Shown one piece after another: positions 10,660 to 23,306 of a stretch of 64,000 bases of DNA. The position numbers and the translations under genes are program-made. The DNA is from Kwoniella bestiolae CBS 10118. Taxonomy: Eukaryota > Basidiomycota > Tremellomycetes > Tremellales > Cryptococcaceae. Each line of letters begins with the position of its first letter. Position 1 is the first letter of the stretch. The notes beneath the pieces are model-generated. The model had not been told where the DNA came from. It was given only the letters and a program-made list of their open reading frames with translations, and did no database searches. The stretch spans positions 682,001-746,000 of the forward strand of contig NC_089244.1 in assembly GCF_000512585.2 (NCBI RefSeq), written 5' to 3'.

Positions 10660-11650
10660 ATGTCCACCCCTACACCAGAAGCTTCAGGCGTAAGACAACG
10701 AGCCAACAAGTTGGAAAAGGAAGATGAGACCAAGAACCCGTGAGTGTGGTGTGCTCATGGCCACCAACAGCACTATCAGAAGCAGTTGAGGTCTAATGGC
10801 ATGTATAACTTGTTAGTATCTGAGCTGACCATCCTTGTGCATCACAGCGCCTCCCTCTCCACCAACCCGACTAAGAAAGTCCCCCGAAACAAACCTCACG
10901 TGAAACCTCCTTTTATCGACATGTCAATGAACAAGTTGTACGTCCATTTTACTCCGGTTCACCACCTACCTACTCTTAGCTATGAGCTCAAAATACTAAC
11001 AGTGGTACTCTCCCATTGACGACTACAGCCTGACCTACCTCGTGCTCTCCCTCTTCCTCGTCCTGGCATTCTATATCTGGCGATTCGTAGCCTGGGCTCA
11101 CCAGGTCGGAGGATACTGGGCAGTCATCACTGGTAATCACGTAACACCCGTATCGGACGCTGCGGCCAGTGCAGCCAGTGCAGCGAGCAGTATCTCCAGT
11201 GCGGCGGATAAGGCTACTACGTCGGTGAATCCCAAGTCTATTGTGGTGAGTTGGTGCTTCATTCTACTCCTACTCAATCCCCCTTCAAATAAGGTTTGAC
11301 CCTACATCATCTCTACCTCACCTGAATGCAATTACACATTAATAACCGTGCTGAATTCTGACCCACCCACTCACCCAAAGCCAAAACCAACCCAACCAGG
11401 CCAACCAGAAGACGACATCCAATCCCAGATCTACCACCTCGCCAATTCCCTCGGAATCAAGCCCGCCGAACTTTCCGCTGCCATCCGACCACTGATTGAC
11501 CCCTCGGTCCCTGATCCAGCTGAGAAGGCTAAGCAGGAGGTAGAGCTTCTGAAAGCTCAGGTGGAAGCTAAGGCTACGGCCCACGAGGCGGAGGCGAAGC
11601 AGACTGAGGGTGGGGTTTTGGATATGCTTGGTGAGGCGCTGTTGGATTAG
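10660..11650 (+). CDS. Hypothetical single-span membrane protein
   Basis: Four exons, 10660-10739, 10848-10937, 11029-11245 and 11381-11650, give 657 bases and 218 residues in one consistent frame; the last acceptor is chosen for frame and could move. The N-terminus is polar (M-S-T-P-T-P-E-A-S-G-V-R-Q-R-A-N-K). One membrane helix follows (LTYLVLSLFLVLAFYIWRFV), then an Ala/Ser-rich stretch (SAASAASSISSAADKA), and an acidic amphipathic C-terminal half ending M-L-G-E-A-L-L-D, possibly coiled coil (A-E-K-A-K-Q-E-V-E-L-L-K-A-Q-V-E-A-K). I do not recognise a family. Topology and the alpha-helical tail suggest an organelle membrane scaffold, which is only inference. Confidence 0.7.
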
Positions 11651-12055
11651 TGGTTTACCAGGTGCGAGATCAAGAGAGGAGGGGAAGGAGGTGACGGGAG
11701 GATCTGAGCACGAGACATAGGGGGATCAAGGGAGTGACAGAATGGGAGATGATATGGAAGCAGGTAGAGGGTAGATATAACGTGATATAGTATCATGTAC
11801 GAAACATGAAATATGAAAAAGAATGGACGACACATAATTCACGAATCCGGGATCGCATTAATATCATGCATTGTAACAATGAAACAAGATTCTTCTAATA
11901 AGGGAGAATAATCGAACCCCGGGTATATAAACGTATATCTGTGTCTTTCCATTCAGACTAAGCATGGGTGAATCACACAATCCATCTTTTCCTGCTTGGG
12001 GGTCGTCCCATATTCACATCTCCAACCCCGATATCTGATATCGACTTAGGATCAA
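11651..12055. other. Convergent intergenic region
   Basis: 3' flanks of the small membrane protein and the AP-1 gamma gene. No gene or structured element recognised. Confidence 0.45.
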
Positions 12056-15000
12056 TCACTTCGATCCAGTCAGATCAGCTGGAAATCCCGCGAAATCCTG
12101 CTGATCAGTAACGTTCTGCCCTGCTTTGGTATATGTAATCCTCATTCGTAATCTAATAGCAGCCTGGAAAACCAATCGAAGGTATATCAGTTACGGCTAC
12201 ACCACTGAAATGAGAAGAGAAGAAGAAGTAGGACAACTCACCCCCGCAGGAGCATGTATCCTCATTTGTTGAGTTTCAGTTGAGCCCGCCGCTACATCCG
12301 ATGAAGACATAGCTTGCATCTGGAGTTGTTGAGTCTGTACGCCGAATAGCAAGTCAGCAAACAGAGCAGATCAATCTCAATCTCAATTGGGTGATAATAG
12401 TCAAACGGAATCTAAGATGGATGATGTATATACATCCATTGGTGATATAGAAAAGAAGGACGATGACCCACCTTCGGCACAGCAACCTGGAAATTCACAC
12501 CCGCAATCCCCTCCCCACTTGTATTTTGAAACCTCGCCAAAACCTGTATCAACCCAGGTTGGTTAGGAGCAACTTTAGGCGTCAAAGTGATCTTCAAGCC
12601 ATTCTTCTCGTAGGCAGTATAACTTTGTAAGTTCGCTTTAGGCTGTTGAGCCTGTTGCTGTTGTTGGATCGCAGGAGGTTGCGAGGAAGAGGGTGAAGGA
12701 GTGACCAAATCGAACAATGATCCCCCACCTGAACCTCCGCCAGCACTGAGGGGTGAAGATACGTTGGGAACAGGGGATTTCGACATCGAAGGCGCAGGAG
12801 TAGAATCGAATAACGACATTATATCTGCTGCTGCTGATTTACCTGATCCATTCTGTTGGATCGAGGATGAAGTGCTTCCACCTCCCATGTCGGATGAGCC
12901 ACCGCCGAATATATCAGCCAGTAAATCTTGGGTTGATGGTCCAGATGCAGTAGGTACGTTTCCGATGGTAGGTGATGTGAGATCATCGCCTATGAGATCT
13001 ACGACTGTATCTTTATCTGTTCGGGTCGATCCAACGGGTTTTCGTTCGCTCACTATCAAATAATCAGTATATCATACCGTCACTCTCGTAAGACAGAATC
13101 AACCAAGAACCCGGTGTTAAGGTAGGGACAAACAGACAGCAATGGTTATGATGTAAAGAGAATAACCCACCAGTACCCATCATAGTAGCTCTAATCTCAG
13201 GAGGCGGCATCCTCTCCAACACCCCCAACTTGACATCACTCAATCCAAACAGATTACTAAACTCGACGGCTCTCTGCTGAATCTCCAATTCCAAATTACT
13301 CGAAAAGCCGGCCAGAATCTCGGCAATCCTATCTTGATTTGAGGACTGTTGAGGAGTGGAGAGCTCTTTGAATCGGACTGAGAGCTTTGATAAGGCCGTT
13401 AAGACGAATTGGCGGATGAGGGTGTTGGTATATGGGGAAGAGAGGACGAGGTTTAGGAGATCGATTAGGTCGGTGTCGGTTACCTGTACATGTAATCAGT
13501 GATCATCAGATGCCTTACATGAGGAAAGATATACAGTTGCAATGTGTAGGTAGCGACAGCATATTGAGGTCATATAGAGCGGATCATGGCATATCGATGG
13601 CAGAGCAGCCGGGAAGAGCTCGTAATTAACTCTGGAATACTTCTACTCACCTGCTTTACCTCCTCACCATCATCGATCGTCCCACCCTGCAGAAGCACAT
13701 CTCCAAATTCACCTATAATCCAAACAGCAGCGAGCGTCAAGCTCTCCTGAGACAGATCATTCGACAATGCTGCATAGAGTCGTTGAGCGGTATAGAACTG
13801 AAGTTCGGGTGTATGACATGTGAGTCGGATGAACGCTGCCAAGATCTCCTCGCGGACGTAGTTTCCGGCCTGAGTGAGGAGAAAAGACATTAGCTTGATA
13901 CCCATACACATGGAATATCCTCTACGTAGAGGGCACGAAGACCCATCCTGAAGATAGCGCAACACCAGATCATGTGTGTTTCGATTCTCTTCCACGTCCG
14001 CTCAAAATTCCGTGTAGCGATACCTCAGACCAGAACAGAGAACTCACCAGCTTCAACACCCTCAAGACCGTATCAATCTGCCACCTCTTATTCGGCGCGA
14101 ACCTCTCCGCCGCCAAACAAATCTGAGTAGTCATACCCAACTTGAACTCGTTATCCGCCACTTCCAAGAAAGACAGTAACTCTCTAATCATGACTCGGAC
14201 GTTTCCCTCATTCACCAAAGCGTAGGACAGTTCCAGGGCTCGACGTCGAATTGAGATATCACCATCTCGAAGACAATCTAGGATGGTATTTCGGTGTCGC
14301 TGCACGGCGTTGGTGTCGATCGAGACTACTTTATTGAGAGTGTTGAGGGCTACGTATCTGTTTCGACGATTGTTAGCCACTAATCAAGAACCACTACCAC
14401 CTTCACAAGCAGATCACATGCGCGAAGATCAATCGCCATTCTCCCCATGATCGATCATCCTACCAGGATAGAGAGCAGGACACAGACAAAATCCGGAAAG
14501 AAATTAGTACCCACCTAATGTTGTTATCCCTATTACTCAAAAACTTCCCCAAAATATTAATAGCCATAACCCTCAGGCCCGAGTCTGCCTCAATTTCCAA
14601 CACCGTCAAAACCGTTTCATAAAGTATCGAATTCCCAACGTTCTTGGTACTGTCCGTATTAGTCGCGACCTGAGCCAAGATATCATTCATGATCTCCGAC
14701 GAAGCTGGATCGCCTCGTCCAAGTAATCGGAGGAGCCGTAATATCTTGACTTGGAGGAAAGGGTCGGTTATGCCTAGGACGTCGTGCTCTGCTGAGTAGC
14801 CTGTTGTTACGAGGTTTTTGAGGTGTTTGACGAGGAGGCCAGTTGCCTATGTAAGGGGGTTATCAGTCAGCTGAAGCTCTTAAATACCGCGATGAAGTCG
14901 CTATAAGACGGAGAAAGCAGCGCGACGAAGGTAGGGTAAAGCACAGAGGGGAAGGAGATATTGTATGAGAGATGAGCTTGGTAGTCACCTTTCTGAACTC

Positions 15001-16183
15001 ATCGCAGACCTTCTCATCAAGCTCGCACATCTCAGTAATCAACGTAATACCAGCTAACAAAACCCCGTGATTTCTATCTTGAATCAATGATTTCGCTTTC
15101 GAGATGAAATGGTCCATCAGGTCTGGTACTCGTCGAATGATCCTCAAAGCACATAAGGCAGCCTTTAGGGGTATATTCAGATCAGCTCATTCCGTTGAAT
15201 CAAACTGGATATCCGACTGACCTTCTTCCTGATGTAGGTGTTACTGCTTCCTAACAGCTTTTCAATTTCATTTGCCAGATCTCTCGACATCTCCTCGGAG
15301 GATATGTTGGCGAATGTACAGAGGGCGAGGCCTACTGCGTACATGTTGGAGTGGTTCATGTCGCTGTGGTAGGGTAGAGAGGATGTCAGCTTCTATAGCT
15401 CCTCGTTCTCAAATGAGGTATATGTTCATATGATAAAGACAGCTCATGGACAGATAACATCTTTATACCCGTATAGCGAAGTCACTACCAAGCACTGTCC
15501 ACATCCCCCATTTCCTCCAAAACAAGATGAAAAGATAAACCCACTTCTTCAACGAATTCGTAACAAGCGTCAAAACCTCCTGATTCTCATCCAGCAACAA
15601 CATGATCCCCAAATACCCTAACCTCTTATCTGCGAATCTAGGCGATGCGACCAGTTTGAGACATTCGATCTGGCCGAAATGTGCTGGATAGCCTAGCATG
15701 TGGATGTACAGGAGTTTCGCAATGTTGTTGTATCGTGTGAAGGAGTCTTCTTCTTTGAATGATGTCTGGTGGGATCAGCGATTGTATGGAGCCGTGGGAT
15801 GGTGAGAATGATCGATGGTTGTACGTTTTTGTATTGCAAGTTTGAGAGAATGGACGATGATATAGATGGATTAGATGGATATGCGATAGATTAGCATAGA
15901 TATCTTTGAACAGATAATCCAGATGATTGAGTGTATGAAGAGACCTACTCGTACAGCTGCTGACTCCTTTTGGATCACTGCTCGTTCGTCCGCCAAGGTC
16001 TATCACATCATATATCAGCACAGTCCATTATTTCGTGCTATCAACGTGAGATAGATGACCCACCTTGCAAGACCTTATGGCCTTGATCAACGCTACGTGT
16101 CACATCAAACTTAGCGATGAGCTGTCTGTCCAACGGTGATGCAGGAGATTGAGCTCACCTTTCAAGTTGTAATGGCCGCTCAT
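12056..16183 (-). CDS. APL4: AP-1 complex subunit gamma (gamma-adaptin)
   Basis: A gene of about a dozen exons starting M-S-G-H-Y-N-L-K (16183), with several tiny first exons. The trunk is the adaptin HEAT-repeat solenoid: R-Y-N-N-I-A-K-L-L-Y-I-H-M-L-G-Y-P-A-H-F at about 15680-15745, then N-H-S-N-M-Y-A-V-G-L-A-L-C-T (15300-15360) and further repeats to about 13320. A hinge rich in Ser/Gly and with a polyglutamine run (about 12640-12670) leads to the gamma-ear (N-G-L-K-I-T-L-T-P-K and F-Q-V-A-V-P-K), ending D-L-T-G-S-K at 12056. The product is the large gamma subunit of AP-1, which links clathrin, Arf1 and cargo for trafficking between trans-Golgi and endosomes. The trunk sequence identifies gamma rather than the alpha, delta or epsilon paralogue. 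Confidence 0.93.
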
Positions 16184-16581
16184 CCTGCTTGGCTCTGCGT
16201 CTGTTCAAGGTGTTCGCTAGAGTCGATGTATGCTATGAGCTAATCAGTGACGAAGAACAGTGTGCAATGTGAGTGCTGTACTAGGTGTTATTGTCACTCT
16301 CATTGTTCATCATCCTCGTCCTCGTCCTCTCATCCACGCGACTTGGAGGTGGTGAAGCTAGATGGACGGAACCAAATTGGGATTAGTGGCACTACACCAC
16401 CATACCGCCATTGTTAAAGAGGTAAATAAGAAATGCGTCATAGCCGAATCAAAACAATGCACATCAATAACCACAAATATCTCACATCCCACCTACCCTC
16501 TCTCATCGCATAACCATCCCACATCGCACTCGCACCACTCTTTTATAGCCGTCTATCCCCATTGGCGAGCTAACAACCAAG
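16184..16581. other. Divergent promoter, AP-1 gamma and 5-phosphatase
   Basis: Upstream region for both genes. It contains a short CCTCGT/CCTCTC pyrimidine repeat at about 16310-16335. No gene seen. Confidence 0.45.
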
Positions 16582-18259
16582 ATGTCCCCTCTCAACATCT
16601 TTCTCACAACATGGAACACGGGCTTACAAGGCTCCAAAGCCCAATCTCAAGATCTGACCAGCTGGTTGTTACCCGTCTTACAGCGTACTGCGAACGACCC
16701 GAAGCTGCCTGAGCGGATCATACCTGATCTGTACGTTATCGGTGTACAGGAGTTGTTACCTGTCCACCTGGCTCGTAGGTCCATCTTGCCTTGTGGTATA
16801 CTCATCTCCCAACCATCGACTCATTAACAAGCGGGATGAAAGGAACAAGCTGATCCTCTGCACTGCATCCAGTTGCCGGTCTCTCCCGTCCAGTCCTATC
16901 AATCCTAACCGAACGCATCCAATCCCTCCTCTCAGCACACGCTACCTCCCTCTCAAGCGAAAAAGCAACATCCAAAGAAGAGTACAAGCTCGTCTCGAGA
17001 GTATCTCACGTCGGCGTAGCATTATGGGTGTTTGCAAGAAATAAGACGATGGATGGGAAGTTGGGGAAGGATCTGACGACGAGTTTAGGATTGTGGTATG
17101 GCGGGATGGGGAATAAATCTGCTGTGGGGGTTAGATTGCCTGTTAGGCGTGGTGAAGGTGGATGGGAGGTTTTGACGTGAGTTTGGCTTATCTTCGTCTG
17201 TACCGGTCATTCTCTTGTATGATCGGGAGTCTGTAGATTCCAATGGGAACAACACGTTCTATGCCTGTAGTTGACATCTGTCATTGGTACAATGAAACCG
17301 TGTGACCATTACTTACACTCTTGCTGTTACTGTAGCTTCGTGAACACCCACCTGGAAGCACACGACCATAACATCCCCCGACGAAATACGCAATACCACA
17401 ACATCCTCACTTCCCTGGTATTCCAACCCTCTGATCCACTCGCAGAACCATATCAGATATTCGATACTTCCCATCTGTTCATCATGGGAGATCTAAACTA
17501 TCGATTGTCCAACAAACCTCCAGCAGAACACCTCAGAGATAGCAAGCAGGGAGACGACATACAGCTCGAGAAGGATCGGAACGAACTGGTACAGCTCGAT
17601 ACGCTCAGGAGGGAACAGAAGGCTGGAAGGGTGTTTGTAGGGTTGAGGGAAGGGGAGGTTGGCGGGTTTGCGCCTACTTATAAGCGGGTTGTGGGGCAGG
17701 TTGAAGGGTATAGCAAGTGAGTGGGCCATTCTTGAATATTATCATCATCACCATCATCCTTCAGCGAAGGCGACATGGATATACGGTTAAGGGAATGGCG
17801 AGAACGCTGACGCCCTTGACTTGATCCAGAAAACGTATACCAGGATGGACAGATCGGATCCTCTTAGCCTCCCACACCGACACATCTGATTCAGTGGCCC
17901 TTTCTACATCAGATACAACAAAGATCATCCATTACTCGTCCACACCTGAATTGACAATATCAGACCACAAACCCGTCCACGCCGTCCTCTCTCTTCCTAC
18001 TCCTTCGTCATCAGCTATAGTAGCTACTGCACCCCATCTTGCCCCGACCTTACCTTCCTCGTTCCCACGTCCTGAAGCTACATCCAAAGAAGTGATATGG
18101 GCATGGAGGTTGATGGGTATGATTCTGGATCGATTGATAGGTTGGCCGTGGTGTGTGGTCGTGGTACTTGGTGGAGGTAATGAGAAGACTGGGTTGGGGG
18201 TGGGTGCGTTTGTAGCTATGTTATGGGGTGTTTGGTGGTCTGGTGTGTGGTCTGGTTAG
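16582..18259 (+). CDS. Inositol polyphosphate 5-phosphatase with C-terminal membrane tail (Inp54-like)
   Basis: About five exons from the ATG at 16582 (M-S-P-L-N-I-F-L-T-T-W-N-T). All catalytic signatures of the 5-phosphatase superfamily are visible: T-W-N-T, I-G-V-Q-E-L near 16740, G-N-K-S-A-V-G-V-R-L near 17110-17140, F-V-N-T-H-L-E-A-H at 17340, G-D-L-N-Y-R at 17490, P-G-W-T-D-R-I-L at 17840 and S-D-H-K-P-V-H-A at 17960. No SH2, Sac1 or RhoGAP domain is present. The protein ends in a hydrophobic tail (about 18110-18256, with W-P-W-C-V-V-V-V-L and F-V-A-M-L-W-G-V-W-W). A short catalytic domain plus tail anchor resembles yeast Inp54, an ER-tethered PI(4,5)P2 5-phosphatase. Substrate choice is inferred. 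Confidence 0.88.
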
Positions 18260-18552
18260 TATGTTTGATACATGATAGAGCAGGTCCACGTATATACACG
18301 GTCTTCATGCATCGTGTCATGTATTATGTATGTTACTCTGTCATACATATGAACAAACAATCCCCCCACATTTCCCCATAAACATGCCGGCTAAATCGGA
18401 TATTGCCGAGATACCTAACAAACGACAGCTGACCATCGTCATCTCGATGTGCTCGTGCTTCAATGAGGTATATATATCTACCATCTCATCCTTCCTTTCT
18501 TCTATTGCATACTCGTAACCAGTAGTATCGTACAAGATATTGGCTACGCAAC

Positions 18553-20903
18553 ATGCCACCACCTTCAACTCGCGCTTCAGTAGTCCGTCTCCTCAACCTC
18601 ACTTCCAATCAGGGTTGTAGGGGATGTGGACGAACTCATTCTGCTTTGGACCATCATGCGCATGGACATGGACATAAGGGGGTGAGAGGGATGGCTACGC
18701 CTATTGAAAAAGCTATCGCTGGACCGCCGCCTGGGAATACGGATTATGCTTTCGAGGTGGGTCCGACGTCACGTAGCATGATCATAGGGGTGTTCGCACC
18801 CCCTAAATCAAGTGTAATGTTATGAGCTGACGTGACTCTCTTCTCTTGCTTTGACCATCCTCTCCCATCGTGAAACCATCTCGTCCCATACTCTCTCGTC
18901 CACCCAACACACACGTCGATCCACCATAGATGGCAGCCTCGACCCTCCGATTTGGACCCCACTCAACCAGAGAGGTAGGCATGGACCTATCCAACATGAT
19001 CAAGCAGCTCCCCGCCCTGGATCGTCCTCAAGCAAAAATCGGGGTATTTACCGATCCCAACGTAGTGAAATTACCTGTTATGGAGGTTGTGGAGGAGAGT
19101 CTGATGAGGGAGGGATTGAATTGGGTGGTTTGGGATAGGTGTTCGGTAGAACCGACTGATAAGTCGTGGCAGGTGCGTGACTTTTCGTCTCATCTATGGT
19201 TCATGAGAAGCTATCGACAAAAAAATTGAAGTTGTGTTGACCCTACTGCACCTCTTGATCGTACAGGAAGCAATCGGTTTCTCCCGATCATCCCATATAA
19301 CCCATCTCTTAGCTGTTGGAGGAGGATCTTCGATGGATACTGCCAAGGCTGCTAATCTATTTACCAATTACCCCGAAGCGGACTTGTATGAGTTTATAAA
19401 TGCTCCTATAGGGAAGGGTAAACCGATTGAGAAGAAGCTCAGTCCTTTGATTGCCAGTGAGTCATTCACTTTTCACAATTCCCATCTAGGAACTAAGCTG
19501 ACAATGCATGATGTTCAGTACCAACTACTGCTGTGAGCTTGCCAGATCGTTTCAAGCCAGGGGAACTTGACGTGCATCGAAGCTTACCTCCATTGATACA
19601 TGTGTAGGGTACCGGATCAGAGACGACAGGAACGGCCATCCTTGATATCCCCTCAAAGCAGTTCAAAACTGGAATAGCATCTCGAGCGTTGAAGCCTACG
19701 TTGGGTATTGTGGACCTCAATAATACTGCTACTTGTCCTAAGGAAGTGGCTATCGCTGCGGGGTTGGATGTGCTATTCCACTCTCTCGAAAGTGAGTTAC
19801 CCACTGTCTCACTTCGTTCAGTCTACTCCCCAGCCTAGAAGGGCAGCTCACCATGCCTACGCGATGTTCAGGTTGGACAGCTGTACCGTATAACGAAAGA
19901 ACTCCCAGACCTGCTAATCCAATCAACAGACGTGAGTTCAGCTTCGTTGGACATCTTGGCTTTACGGTATCAAGCTGAGATTACATCTTATGATATAGCC
20001 GCATACCAGGGCTCGAACCCCATTTCGGATATCTTCTCTCGATGGGCTCTGGAAACTACTATCAAGTACCTTCCTAGAATTGCCAAAGATCCTTATGGAG
20101 ATGAAGAAGCTAGAGCACAGATGCTGTTGGCGGCTAGTACGGCTGGTATTGGATTCGGTAATGCTGGTGTACACATGTGTGTGAGTATGAGGGGATCCTC
20201 TCTAGCAGATTCCTTACCCTCACTTACATTCACACGTCCTTGGAATAACACCTATCGACGCACGTCGGGACTACAGAGCAGAATGACACTGATCTTCTCC
20301 TACGTAGCACGCCTTTTCATACCCAATCTCCTCACTTAACAAGGGCCGACCCACGAATTTACAATACCATCATCCCTCCTACTCGCCCAAAATCCCCCTC
20401 ATCCCACATGGAGTAGCTGTATCTCTCACAGCACCAGCAGTATTCGAATTCACTGCTCCCTCCTCACCTAAACGACATCGTGAGGCCTTGGAGGTATTTT
20501 TAGGCAAAGACAGAGCCGGAGAGGCAGGGAGAGTAAGAAATGAAGATTTGGGTAAAGCGTTGAGTGAGGAAATTAAGCAGTTCTTGGATCTTGTGGAAGT
20601 TCCTAGGGGGTTGGAGAAGGTTGGTTATGGGTCGCAGGATATTGGCAAGGTGAGTCGGGTCTTCCTCGTTGTCATAGTGGGAGGTTTGCGACGGTGCATA
20701 CCATGCTTCGCTCTCGCGAAATCCTCTGCGACATTGCACATAGGGATGAATGCTGATCTGATGTGATGTGTTGTGTGTAGCTCGTGGAGGGCTGTTTACC
20801 CCAACGAAGAGTCCTGGACTTGGCTCCGTTATTGGCGAAAGATGATTTAGCGCTGGAGAAGGAACAGTTGGCTGGTATCGTAGAGGGATCGTTGAGATGG
20901 TAA
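18553..20903 (+). CDS. ADHFE1: Hydroxyacid-oxoacid transhydrogenase (iron-type alcohol dehydrogenase family)
   Basis: A multi-exon gene from the ATG at 18553. The N-terminus is basic and Ser/Thr-rich, compatible with a mitochondrial presequence, and includes a His-rich patch (D-H-H-A-H-G-H-G-H-K). The body matches HOT: D-Y-A-F-E-M-A-A-S-T-L-R-F-G, V-G-G-G-S-S-M-D-T-A-K-A (nucleotide binding, about 19310-19350), T-A-G-T-G-S-E-T (about 19610), G-L-D-V-L-F-H-S-L-E-S (about 19765), H-A-F-S-Y-P-I-S-S-L (metal-ligand region, about 20310) and I-P-H-G-V-A-V-S-L-T-A-P-A-V-F. It ends V-E-G-S-L-R-W at 20903. HOT transfers hydride between 4-hydroxybutyrate and 2-oxoglutarate, giving succinate semialdehyde and 2-hydroxyglutarate, in mitochondria. 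An upstream ATG at 18384 is not needed for the model. Confidence 0.9.
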
Positions 20904-21321
20904 ATATGGTATATTTGGTTTCAACAAGAGGAGCATAGGTCTCGTGTAGTACAGTGAAATATGAGCATTATTGTCATGAGGGATCGTTTTATGCATTGTA
21001 TATTGGTAGTGATACTAAAACTGATACGCATACTGTGTTCGATGGGATGAGACCTGCAACACAACGCACGGACCATGAGATCGATGAATGACTTTTACAT
21101 TGACGCACAGACCACTTGTAAGTTGTGCAGAAACACATAAGAAAATATTTCGATCTCCTATTTTATATTTCTCTTTTACATGACCACTTCGATCTTTCTC
21201 TGTCCAACCATCCAAACTTTCATATCCATCCTGGTCATCGAGATACAGCCATACGTGCCACCGTACACCCCACTATCAAAGGCAAGACGAGATAAGTTAT
21301 ACCAAAACAAACACACTCACA
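20904..21321. other. Intergenic, HOT 3' side and copy B promoter
   Basis: No gene seen. It contains the 3' flank of the HOT gene and the 5' side of copy B. Confidence 0.45.
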
Positions 21322-22894
21322 ATGGACGACCCCTCGCTCCCCACTCAAGTCAGGATCAATCTTTTGAGAATTCGCTACAATCATTCACTCAACCCACCTC
21401 CTATTCCATCTATCAGATCATTGGACCGTCACCCACCATGGCCTATCCTCGTAAGTATTGCTTCCGCTGCATTCTCTTAGAAACAAGTATATCTGACCGC
21501 ACCCATTCAGAAAGAATGAGCTGAGAGATGTTCTCATTGATGGCAATCCTCAACCCTTCCTTCCTCAGACTGTCACCCACCGAAGAGACCTCATTCCAAT
21601 TCTCCTGCTCCCGCCACCGACACCTCGTCGGACTCATCGTCATCCGCCAATGCGACCGGATCACAAACCTTACAGGTCCCCAACGAGATCCTCGATCTCA
21701 TCGCTTTTCATTCCGACAAACCCACTCAGGCTTCACTCATTCGCGTCTCCTCGAGGACATACCACGCTACTGCTCCTCACCTGTATCGAGAGGTTTTCAT
21801 CACCACGAAGAACGCACCAAGCTTGTTTAGAGGTCTCGCTAGATCACCCTATCTACCAAGATCAAGCAGAGTACGCAAGTTCAAAACTCCATCTTCCAAG
21901 ACCAACGGTAAATCTGATCAACCAGCAGTCCTACTTTGGCCATCCATTTGCATCGAGTCTGAAGATGAAGCCGACGAGGAAGATGATGATCTCAGCTATG
22001 TCTATCCCTCGATCGCGTCCGACGAGAGGACGATCAAACTTCTCGGCTTGGTCAGAAAGATCACTATTATGTCTGCACCTTCTTCTCGTCTTTCGGTCGA
22101 GCTGGAAAGCTGGTGTAAGTCACTGTCAGGATACTCCTCAACATTATTGTTCCCAAATACCAGGATCATTTCCATCTCGAGCAATCTCGAGCAACGTCAT
22201 CAAGCAGTCGGCTGAATGGCAGGATCGCCACTGTAGTAATCCTCACCCCTTCATGGAAATCATATCGTCACGCATATCCGCCGACCACATATGCATCACA
22301 ACGCCCCTTCAAGATCAGCTGGATCAAGAGATTTTTGTCGAATCCCGAACGACGCTGGATCACCTTTATCTTACTCATGACGAGGCAGTCTCTCGTGCGA
22401 ATCATGTCAGGTCGAAACTTCCTGGTCGCTTATCCAGCGGATGTGCAAGTTCACTTCAGAGTCTGCGCGATGGGATAGGGAGAAGAGTTAAAAGCTGGAC
22501 CGTCCATCGAATTCAAAGCTTTCGTGTGAACCCGCCCGAGAAATTCACTCGCTATTTTTTCGAAGAGGGTAAATGTCAGTTTCAGCAGGACTGCTACCAA
22601 ACTGTCGCATTCAGGCAGCGGATCGCAATGCTAGTCGGTTTAGCCAAGCAGCTACATTGGAACCGTGGTTGGGAGTTGGAGAATCATCATGAGCCGGTTG
22701 AATGGCCTTTCGAGTTCATAGGAGCGATTAACTTTGAGGGCGGACAAGCAGACTGGGCCAAGATGGAGAAAGGAATTATGGAGAGAGAATCACATTGGGC
22801 CAAAGAAGATTTCCGAATCACCGAGTGGGAAGATGCTGAACCCTGTGTGTGCTGTGGGGGGGGAAAGAAGGGCTCTGAGTGGGCTGGACATTAG
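21322..22894 (+). CDS. F-box-like protein with C-terminal C-x-C-C-G (family copy B)
   Basis: Proposed exons 21322-21450, 21586-22114 and 22182-22894; the second junction is well supported by frame, while the first and the start are tentative. The F-box-like segment reads V-P-N-E-I-L-D-L-I-A then R-V-S-S-R-T-Y-H-A-T-A-P-H-L-Y-R (21680-21795), followed by N-A-P-S-L-F-R-G-L-A-R, an acidic linker, I-C-I-T-T-P-L (about 22290) and Y-F-F-E-E-G-K-C (about 22550). The end is D-A-E-P-C-V-C-C-G with a short Gly/Lys tail. No frameshift is required once the 22115-22181 intron is removed. This copy is separated from the 30-37 kb cluster by the amidase, C1D and acidic-protein genes. Role unknown; an SCF adaptor is one possibility. 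Confidence 0.68.
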
Positions 22895-23306
22895 GGATGT
22901 TTTATTATGGTGAGCCTTTGTTCAAGCGTGATCAGCGCCGAGATAGACGCTGATGCATTATATCTACCTTGAACTTCTACTGCAGGTATAAATCGTGATA
23001 AACAGGCCTTCATGACCATCCTCACGTTTTTCTGTCATCTCCGACTTTCCTCGTCCTTCAACGTGGTACTGTAAACAAAATTTGTCATTTCACTTCCACT
23101 TTTTACGAACGTGTTATACGATGAACTTATGCATCTCGTGTCCAACGCTCATATCTCTATCGAATCATCCAGCCCTACATCCAGACAGACGTCTCTCTGA
23201 TCATATTCGTTCGGACCTCTATCAGAAGCGTTCAAGCTGACAGCATGATGAGCAACATACATTGAAATGCATGCCAAGGTGCCTCACTTGATCTCGATGG
23301 TATAAG
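22895..23306. other. Convergent intergenic region
   Basis: 3' flanks of copy B and the amidase. Nothing else recognised. Confidence 0.45.

Noticed and set aside
18384..18518. ATG-started plus-strand frame before HOT
   Set aside because: Short, no features, and the HOT model is complete from 18553.
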